Assembly (NCBI GenBank): GCA_005877705.1
Contig: VBNY01000239.1
Coordinates: 1 to 8,222, forward strand
Length of the DNA: 8,222 nucleotides
Direction: 5' to 3'
Origin: Gammaproteobacteria bacterium
Lineage (GTDB): Bacteria; Pseudomonadota; Gammaproteobacteria; Steroidobacterales; Steroidobacteraceae
Of this stretch, positions 1 through 4,235 are shown piece after piece. A program made the translations under genes and the position numbers. Numbering within the stretch: the first letter of the stretch is position 1; every line of letters starts with the position of its first letter. The notes under the pieces were generated by a model. The model made no database searches, was not told where the DNA came from, and saw only the letters and a program-made list of their open reading frames with translations.

Positions 1-629
1 TACGCGTTGCGCACCGCGGCGGCAGCGTCGCGTACCTCCGGATGATCCTGGAGTGTCGTGCCATCGACTCGCGCGCTATTCGCGGCGAGCTGCTGCTGCG
101 CCGATAGCAGCGCCGCCTGCGCGGCCTTGACCGCATCGCGCGCATGTTGCAGCTCCTCGGCTGAAACGGCGCCTGAGCTGCCGAGCCGGTCGCGACGCGC
201 GAGATCGCTCTGCGCCGCTGCGAGATCGGTCTGGCGAACCTCAACGGCCGCCTGCAGCTGCGCCGTGGTTGCAAACAGATTGCGCACTTCGCGCACCGTC
301 CGTGCCAACTGCGCTTCGGCCTGATCGAGTGCGACCTTGGCATCCGCTTGATCGAGCACGACGAGCGGCTGGCCCACCTTCACGAACTGCGTGTCATCGG
401 CGCCGATCGAGACGACTGTACCGGAGATCTGCGGGGTGATCTGCACGACGTTGCCGTTGACGTAGGCGTCGTCGGTCGACTCGTAATGACGCAGCACCTG
501 CGCCCAGTACAGACCGTAGGCAATCCCGATGGACAGGAAAGCGCTCAGCGAGATGGCCAGCCAGCGCCAGCGCAAGCTCCTCGCCGCGGTCTCCTTGGTC
601 TCCTTGGTCGTGCCGTTCTGTGTGTTCAT
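1..629 (-). CDS. emrA: EmrA/HlyD-family membrane fusion protein of a multidrug efflux pump (3' end outside window)
   Basis: The minus frame from ATG at 629 stays open to the left edge, giving 209 residues of a protein usually about 350-400 long. Residues 1-20 are a polar, basic cytoplasmic tail and about 23-43 are a single membrane anchor. The stretch ESTDDAYVNGNVVQITPQIS (50-69) is the hallmark start of the EmrA periplasmic domain and opens the biotinyl-lipoyl-like half (to about 95). Residues 97-190 are Ala/Gln/Glu-rich heptads, the alpha-helical hairpin. Such proteins link an inner-membrane EmrB/MFS transporter to an outer-membrane TolC-like channel and help expel hydrophobic drugs. A GAGGA Shine-Dalgarno at 634-638 supports this start. 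It lies 82 bases downstream of marR on the same strand and has its own copy of the marR palindrome. The transporter gene is presumably beyond the left edge. The family call is firm; the substrate is unknown. Confidence 0.92.
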   Translation of the reverse strand, partial: MNTQNGTTKETKETAARSLRWRWLAISLSAFLSIGIAYGLYWAQVLRHYESTDDAYVNGNVVQITPQISGTVVSIGADDTQFVKVGQPLVVLDQADAKVALDQAEAQLARTVREVRNLFATTAQLQAAVEVRQTDLAAAQSDLARRDRLGSSGAVSAEELQHARDAVKAAQAALLSAQQQLAANSARVDGTTLQDHPEVRDAAAAVRNA

Positions 630-672
630 GTCATCCTCAATTCGCACCGATCCTGATTGCCGGGGCTAAAAA

Positions 673-682
673 TGCCTAGGCA
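673..682. promoter_or_regulatory. Candidate MarR operator upstream of emrA
   Basis: TGCCTAGGCA is a perfect 10-base palindrome 44 bases upstream of the emrA ATG, in the marR-emrA gap. Its core GCCTAGGC recurs in the marR promoter at 1267-1274. A weak -35-like TTGCTT (minus strand) lies 14 bases before the core, but no convincing -10 follows. The natural reading is a second binding site for the adjacent MarR protein. That is inference from the shared motif and its placement. Confidence 0.6.
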
Positions 683-711
683 GGTATTGAAGCAAGAAAA
701 CCTGGTCGGCC

Positions 712-1215
712 TTACGCTACGTGAGCGCTCGTGGAAGCCGCCTCGAAGGCGTGCGCGTTCTCCAGCATGCGATGTAAAAAGCCCTCGAGCTGCCGCGCCT
801 CCGACTTCGTGAAGCCGCGCAGAAACCGGTTCAACACTGCCATGCCGATCGCGCGCATCCGCGGATAAGTCGCCCGGCCCTCGTCGGTGAGCTCCAGGTT
901 CACCAGCCGGCGATCCTCCGGGGAGCGGCTCCGACGGATCAAGCCCTTGGTCTCGAGCCGATCGATCATGCGCGTCATCGCACCAGCGTCGTATGAGATG
1001 CCCTTGCACAGGTCCGATGCCGACTTCACGCCCTCACCCGAGGCGAGCGACCCGAGAATGATCACTTGGGCCGCCGTAACGTCCAAAGCCGCGAGCCGCT
1101 CGTCGGCTGCCAGCTCCCTGTCCAGCGCGCTCAGCATCTCGCCGCGTACCCGACCCAGCAGATGACCGAGGCTCTTGCGCGGTTCGTAGCTCTCGCTGTC
1201 GTAAATGTCGGCCAA
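712..1215 (-). CDS. MarR-family transcriptional regulator
   Basis: A 167-residue protein of normal MarR length. Residues about 15-40 are the N-terminal dimerisation helix. Residues 44-110 form the winged helix-turn-helix: DVTAAQVIILGSLAS, then SASDLCKGISYDAGAMTRMI as the recognition region, then the wing with the signature SPEDRRLVNLELTDEGR. The C-terminal helices (to about 155) complete the dimer interface. The start is TTG, not ATG: a GGAG Shine-Dalgarno at 1223-1226 sits seven bases before it and no better start is seen. MarR proteins act as dimers that repress adjacent efflux or resistance genes and release DNA when bound by phenolic or drug-like ligands. The gene lies directly upstream of an emrA-type gene, as in many EmrAB loci, and its promoter carries a palindrome shared with emrA, so repression of both is likely. 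The ligand cannot be read from the sequence. Confidence 0.93.
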   Translation of the reverse strand: MADIYDSESYEPRKSLGHLLGRVRGEMLSALDRELAADERLAALDVTAAQVIILGSLASGEGVKSASDLCKGISYDAGAMTRMIDRLETKGLIRRSRSPEDRRLVNLELTDEGRATYPRMRAIGMAVLNRFLRGFTKSEARQLEGFLHRMLENAHAFEAASTSAHVA

Positions 1216-1222
1216 AGTGGTG

Positions 1223-1226
1223 CTCC
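1223..1226 (-). promoter_or_regulatory. Ribosome binding site that fixes the TTG start of the MarR gene
   Basis: On the minus strand GGAG is followed by seven bases and then TTG GCC GAC. The spacing is ideal and decides for the rare TTG codon at 1215. Confidence 0.7.
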
Positions 1227-1233
1227 GTGAAAA

Positions 1234-1247
1234 TCCCCCATTGGGGA
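1234..1247 (-). other. Small hairpin in the MarR gene leader
   Basis: TCCCC and GGGGA (5-base arms, 4-base loop) lie between the predicted transcription start near 1251 and the Shine-Dalgarno at 1223-1226. It could be an RNA stem in the leader or a further protein site. It does not contain the GCCTAGGC core. The role is unknown. Confidence 0.35.
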
Positions 1248-1257
1248 GATGCCGGGA

Positions 1258-1286
1258 ATATTACTTGCCTAGGCTGTAATTGTCAA
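1258..1286 (-). promoter_or_regulatory. Sigma-70 promoter of the MarR gene with an operator in the spacer
   Basis: On the minus strand a perfect -35 TTGACA (1281-1286) is followed after 17 bases by TAATAT (1258-1263, four of six matches to the -10 consensus). The palindrome GCCTAGGC occupies 1267-1274, inside the spacer. A repressor bound there would block RNA polymerase, so autorepression by the MarR protein is the expected logic. The predicted start is near 1251, leaving a leader of about 35 bases. Confidence 0.7.
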
Positions 1287-1299
1287 GGCTTTAATTGTC
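1271..1299. repeat. Two 14-base direct repeats over the MarR gene -35 region
   Basis: AGGCTGTAATTGTC (1271-1284) and AGGCTTTAATTGTC (1286-1299) differ at one base and are spaced 15 bases start to start. The first copy overlaps the GCCTAGGC palindrome and the -35 box. This could be an extended or secondary regulator site. Confidence 0.6.
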
Positions 1300-1310
1300 C
1301 GAGCAGGGTA

Positions 1311-1379
1311 TCAGAGCGCCTTGCGGCCGAGCGGCCCGCGCATCGCATGGTCGTAATACATGATCTTGTCTAGGTACCC
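1311..1379 (-). pseudogene. Possible tail of a broken gene (unidentified)
   Basis: A short minus-strand frame reads GYLDKIMYYDHAMRGPLGRK, then Ala-Leu and TGA. It is bounded upstream by an in-frame stop at 1380-1382 and has no start with a ribosome site. The composition looks like real protein (aromatic and basic residues, not the usual Arg/Ala shadow), and it ends cleanly upstream of the MarR promoter. I do not recognise the family. It may be only chance coding potential. Confidence 0.22.
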
Positions 1380-1445
1380 TCATCGGTGAAAACCGCTGTT
1401 GGCATTTGGCATTCCCTCCGAGCAAAAAAAAAAGAGGCAGGACCA

Positions 1446-1727
1446 AACTATTACCTCCTGGCCGCCGCCGTGCGCCCGCACGGCGTGAGCGGTCGCAGAG
1501 CGATCCAGTTCGCCGCCAGTATCGATCACGCCGTTTGGTTCCACCGACCTGCTCGCGTCGACGAGTGGCTGCTGTATGTGATGGACAGTCCCAGTGCTTC
1601 GAGCGGCCGCGGCTTTACGCGGGCGAGCATCTTCGCGCGCAATGGCCGACTGGTGGCGAGCACCGCGCAGGAAAGCCTGATCCGCGTGCGCCGCTCAGGC
1701 GCAGCGGCCCGCCACGGCAGTTCGTAA
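1446..1727 (+). pseudogene. tesB: 5'-truncated acyl-CoA thioesterase II (TesB) remnant
   Basis: From about 1446 to the TAA at 1725-1727 the frame encodes the last third of a TesB-type thioesterase. YYLLAAAVRPHG is followed by FAASIDHAVWFHRPARVDEW, then LLYVMDSPSASSGRGFTRAS and GRLVASTAQESLIR. These match the second hot-dog domain, including the Asp of the SIDH motif and the Gln of the AQESLIR motif, which correspond to catalytic residues in the E. coli enzyme. TesB enzymes are about 285 residues and hydrolyse acyl-CoA to fatty acid and CoA. Here roughly the first 190 residues are missing. An ATG at 1386 opens the frame, but its first 20 residues are unrelated and cross a run of ten A at 1424-1433, and there is no clear ribosome site. 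With one of two hot-dog domains absent, activity is unlikely. The loss looks like a deletion, not point decay. Confidence 0.75.
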
Positions 1728-1776
1728 CCTTACGTGGGGAATCCAAAACGTTCCTGAATCAGGGCACCTGGCTGCC

Positions 1777-1806
1777 TTGACGCCCACAACGGCTCGGCCA
1801 TAGCAT
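1777..1806 (+). promoter_or_regulatory. Predicted sigma-70 promoter of the Asp-box protein gene
   Basis: TTGACG (1777-1782) and TAGCAT (1801-1806) are separated by 18 bases. The -35 matches five of six and the -10 four of six consensus bases. The predicted start near 1813 leaves a leader of about 65 bases before the ATG at 1880. No other gene reads in from the left except the tesB remnant. Confidence 0.45.
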
Positions 1807-1879
1807 CCCGACGCTGCGGCCACCAATGCTCGTCCAGAGCAGTTGCTCGATTTGCCGTTCTCAACCAGTCGGGGTTCCA

Positions 1880-3274
1880 ATGAAATCGAGAAAACCGGTC
1901 ATTGCTTCCTTGGTTGTATTTGCGCTTACGGCGACTGTCCCGGTCTTTCCACTACTCGCGGGCCCGCCTACGACGCCTGCAAACATCGACGTCAGCCAAC
2001 GCTCTACCAACGAGTCCGAAGAGGCCATTGCCGTCAATCCGCTCAACCCGAGCAATATCGTGATCGTCACCAACGTCGTCGTTCCGGCAGCGGGCATGTT
2101 CGCGGCGGTGAGCTTCGACGGCGGCTCCACCTGGGCGACGAGAATCATCGGCAACAACGACAACCTGGGAGCCGCATGCTGCGATCCGAGCTTGTCGTTC
2201 GACGAATTCGGCAACCTGTTCCTCGCTTATCTTTTCAACGTCGGCAACACCGTGCCAATCGCACTCAGCACCGACGGCGGGTTGAGTTTCAACATCATTG
2301 CGACTATCGCAAAGCCCGCGACTGCCAAGACGCAGACCAGCGACGAGCGCCGCGGTCTGTTCCGCTTCGTCGACCAGCCGACGATCGTGGCAGGAAAAGG
2401 TGAGGTCTGGGTCGTAGTCAACGGCGGTGGTCCCATCGTAGCCAGCGGTGCGCCGGTGACCGGACTGGGCGCGGTGGGCGGCTTTATTGCACCGGAAGTC
2501 GTAGCCGGCACCAACAATTGCACCTACGGCGACGTCGCCATCGGCCCCTCCGGTCAGGTGATGCAAGTGTGCACGCTGACGGAAAGCGGCCAGGGCGGCG
2601 GCAGGCTTTACGTGAACGTCGATCCCGATGGTCTCGGTCCAGCTGGATTCGGCGCTCACAGCATCTTCGTCGCCGAAACCCACGTCGGCGGCTTCGATTT
2701 CATAGCGGCCCAGCCGGACCGCTCAATTGACGCCGAGCCGGGCCTGGCGTGGGACCGTACCGGTGGTCCGCACAACGGCCGGGTGTACCTGGTGTATACG
2801 CTGGAGCAGAAGAACGAAAGCGACAACACTGACATTTACGTTCGCTACTCGGACGATGACGGCGCGACCTGGAGCGCGGGTGTACGGGTGAACGACGACA
2901 ACACCAACAATAGCCAATTCCTCCCGAAGATCTCGCTCGATCCCACAACGGGCAATATCGCGGTCATCTGGTATGACGCGCGCAACGATCTCGGCACCGG
3001 CGGGCCGGGCGACACCGACGGCATCCCCAATACCGATGCGCAGGTTTGGGGCGCGTTCAGTACCGACGGCGGGCGGACGTTCAGCAAGAACATCCAGATC
3101 AGCGCCGGAACATCGAACTCCTATGATGCGCACAACGGCATCGATTACGGCGACTACTCCGGGCTGTCGTTCTACGGCGGCATCGCATACCGCGAGCGTG
3201 CCGCTGCCCAGGCGATAAGCCGTTTGGTCTTCGTGAAACCGCACAGGCTTCGCTTAGGATTTCAACTAGGGTGA
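1880..3274 (+). CDS. Secreted Asp-box (BNR/sialidase-like) beta-propeller protein
   Basis: The chosen ATG at 1880 starts a classic signal peptide: MKSRKPVIAS, a hydrophobic core to about residue 26, then a likely cut near LLAG/PP. An upstream ATG at 1826 adds 18 residues that would bury the signal, and GGGG at 1871-1874 favours 1880. The product is 464 residues. Four Asp-box motifs (S-x-D-x-G-x-T/S-W/F) occur at about residues 78 (SFDGGSTW), 130 (STDGGLSF), 324 (SDDDGATW) and 394 (STDGGRTF), each a turn on a propeller blade. Conserved-looking pieces include AACCDPSLSFDEFGNLFLAY and YGDYSGLSFYGG. The fold occurs in sialidases and other glycoside hydrolases, but sialidase catalytic residues (the Arg triad) cannot be assigned by eye, so activity is unknown. 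The last 20 or so residues are basic and atypical. The gene stands alone between its own promoter and terminator. Confidence 0.85.
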   Translation: MKSRKPVIASLVVFALTATVPVFPLLAGPPTTPANIDVSQRSTNESEEAIAVNPLNPSNIVIVTNVVVPAAGMFAAVSFDGGSTWATRIIGNNDNLGAACCDPSLSFDEFGNLFLAYLFNVGNTVPIALSTDGGLSFNIIATIAKPATAKTQTSDERRGLFRFVDQPTIVAGKGEVWVVVNGGGPIVASGAPVTGLGAVGGFIAPEVVAGTNNCTYGDVAIGPSGQVMQVCTLTESGQGGGRLYVNVDPDGLGPAGFGAHSIFVAETHVGGFDFIAAQPDRSIDAEPGLAWDRTGGPHNGRVYLVYTLEQKNESDNTDIYVRYSDDDGATWSAGVRVNDDNTNNSQFLPKISLDPTTGNIAVIWYDARNDLGTGGPGDTDGIPNTDAQVWGAFSTDGGRTFSKNIQISAGTSNSYDAHNGIDYGDYSGLSFYGGIAYRERAAAQAISRLVFVKPHRLRLGFQLG

Positions 3275-3287
3275 ACTAGGCATTGAT

Positions 3288-3315
3288 ACCGCCGCCTTTT
3301 GGCGGTCTACTTTTT
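3288..3315 (+). terminator. Rho-independent terminator after the Asp-box protein gene
   Basis: ACCGCC (3288-3293) pairs with GGCGGT (3301-3306) around a seven-base loop, followed by CTAC and TTTTT (3311-3315). It begins 14 bases after the stop codon. Confidence 0.75.
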
Positions 3316-3424
3316 CCGCCGACCGCGGCATGCAACGCCGCGTCGGCGACTCGCGGTCCCGTCAACCGTGAGGTCACGCATGGTACGGTAATGAATCGGA
3401 GCGGGACGACAACCCACTCCGGAG
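3316..3424. other. Intergenic stretch with no gene
   Basis: Nothing supportable lies between the two terminators. A reading frame that runs through here and into the tRNA on the minus strand is a tRNA shadow. Confidence 0.5.
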
Positions 3425-3455
3425 AAAGGCCCGGTTCGTCCGGGCCTTTTTCTTT
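3425..3455. terminator. Strong, probably bidirectional terminator at the tRNA-Pro 3' side
   Basis: AAAGGCCCGG (3425-3434) pairs perfectly with CCGGGCCTTT (3440-3449) around the five-base loop TTCGT. The plus side runs on in T-rich sequence (TTTTTCTTT) and the minus side ends in TTTCTCC. It lies 13 bases past the tRNA CCA end, so it can end the tRNA transcript. It also backs up the plus-strand terminator at 3288. Confidence 0.8.
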
Positions 3456-3462
3456 GGCTATT

Positions 3463-3539
3463 TGGTCGGGGCAGCAGGATTTGAACCTGCGACCCTCTGC
3501 TCCCAAAGCAGATGCGCTACCAGACTGCGCCATGCCCCG
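3463..3539 (-). tRNA. tRNA-Pro (anticodon UGG)
   Basis: A 77-base cloverleaf reads on the minus strand. The acceptor CGGGGCA pairs with TGCCCCG, with discriminator A and encoded CCA (3463-3465). The D stem is GCGC/GCGC. The anticodon stem TCTGC/GCAGA encloses loop TTTGGGA, giving anticodon TGG (3503-3505) with G37 as in all proline tRNAs. The T stem GCAGG/CCTGC encloses TTCAAAT. All stems pair perfectly. It reads CCA and, with wobble, other CCN proline codons. A promoter and a terminator flank it, so it is probably a single transcription unit. Confidence 0.98.
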
Positions 3540-3548
3540 ACCGATGGC

Positions 3549-3577
3549 ATGCTACACGGAGCCCGCTGAAGTGTCTT
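3549..3577 (-). promoter_or_regulatory. Predicted promoter of tRNA-Pro
   Basis: On the minus strand AAGACA (3572-3577) and TAGCAT (3549-3554) are 17 bases apart, each with four of six consensus matches. A GC-rich stretch follows, as in stringently controlled stable-RNA promoters. The -10 lies nine bases before the tRNA 5' end. Confidence 0.45.
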
Positions 3578-3588
3578 CGGTTTCAGCG
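3564..3588. other. Stem-loop between cytochrome b561 and tRNA-Pro
   Basis: CGCTGAA (3564-3570) and TTCAGCG (3582-3588) form a perfect seven-base stem with an 11-base loop. It sits 33 bases past the cytochrome b561 stop and overlaps the tRNA -35 box. It has no T-tract on the minus strand, so termination of the operon here is possible but not well supported. Confidence 0.35.
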
Positions 3589-3620
3589 TCTTACGCAATC
3601 CCTGCACCGTCTGCCGCGCT

Positions 3621-4190
3621 CTAGCGGGCGACGCGCCTTCCCGGGAGCATGGCCATCAAGACCCCGTCTCGGCGGAAGTAGTGATGCCACAGCGCGGCCA
3701 GAACGTGCAGCGCGACCAGCGCGAGAAGCAGCCACGCTGCCAACACGTGATAGTCCGAGAGAGTGTCGGCGAGGTCCGAGTCCGCGGCAACGACATCCGG
3801 CAGGGGAAGTACCGCGAGGAAAGCCAGGTGGATCCCGTGAGCGCTCGACAAAGCCCATCCGAGCAGGGTCACGGCCCCGAGGACGCCGTACATGAGCCAA
3901 TGTGCGACCGTCGCGACGAGGCGCAGCCGCGCGCCGAGATCGCGCGTGTGGCTCGCGAAAGCACCTCCTAAGCGCAGCCCAATCCGCACCGCCAGCGCGA
4001 CCAGCACGAGCAAGCCGAGTTGCCGATGGAGCTCGAGCAGCACTCGGCGCACGAGCTTCTCCTCCGTCGTTTCCCGGCAGAGGATTGCAGTCACGGAGAT
4101 CACGATAAGGATAGCCGTGGCCCAGTGCAGAGCACGAGTGAGCGTCGGGTGGCGCTCACCCACTGAGCGCACGAGGGTGGTGGATCTCAT
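3621..4190 (-). CDS. Cytochrome b561-family inner-membrane diheme cytochrome
   Basis: A 189-residue protein with four membrane helices at about 20-37, 56-73, 92-113 and 147-169, the layout of prokaryotic cytochrome b561 (CybB type, about 175-190 residues). Histidines in helix positions are H22 (ALHWATA), H55 (ELHRQLG), H97 (AHWLMYG), H148 (SDYHVLAA) and H162 (ALHVLAA), enough for two bis-His b hemes. The family exchanges electrons with quinone or periplasmic partners in the inner membrane. The start at 4190 is chosen over ATGs at 4217 and 4220 because only it has a strong Shine-Dalgarno. It is last in the operon, 45 bases after the MtrB-like gene, so it is a candidate quinone-side partner for the conduit. 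That role is inferred from position. An independent function such as superoxide:quinone electron transfer, known for E. coli CybB, is the alternative. Confidence 0.9.
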   Translation of the reverse strand: MRSTTLVRSVGERHPTLTRALHWATAILIVISVTAILCRETTEEKLVRRVLLELHRQLGLLVLVALAVRIGLRLGGAFASHTRDLGARLRLVATVAHWLMYGVLGAVTLLGWALSSAHGIHLAFLAVLPLPDVVAADSDLADTLSDYHVLAAWLLLALVALHVLAALWHHYFRRDGVLMAMLPGRRVAR

Positions 4191-4197
4191 GAAGGAA

Positions 4198-4204
4198 CTC
4201 CTCT
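4198..4204 (-). promoter_or_regulatory. Ribosome binding site that fixes the cytochrome b561 start
   Basis: AGAGGAG on the minus strand lies seven bases before the ATG at 4190. The alternative ATGs at 4217 and 4220 have no purine-rich site at useful distance. Confidence 0.75.
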
Positions 4205-4235
4205 GCGGCGGCGACATCATTGGACTTCGATGCGA

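Noticed and set aside
58..656. Plus-strand frames at the left edge (58-324 and 348-656)
   Set aside because: They are shadows of the EmrA-type gene on the minus strand, whose membrane anchor and STDDAYV motif are clear.
1952..2683. 243-codon minus-strand open frame
   Set aside because: It is antisense to the Asp-box protein, which has a signal peptide and four Asp-boxes; the minus frame has neither.
3276..3533. Minus-strand frame starting MAQSGSASALGAEGRRFKSC
   Set aside because: It is a well-known type of false frame produced by reading through a tRNA; the tRNA-Pro cloverleaf explains it.
3463..3539. tRNA-Pro as an integration site of a mobile element
   Set aside because: I found no second copy of the tRNA 3' end in the window and no integrase or transposase gene, so an attachment site is not supported.
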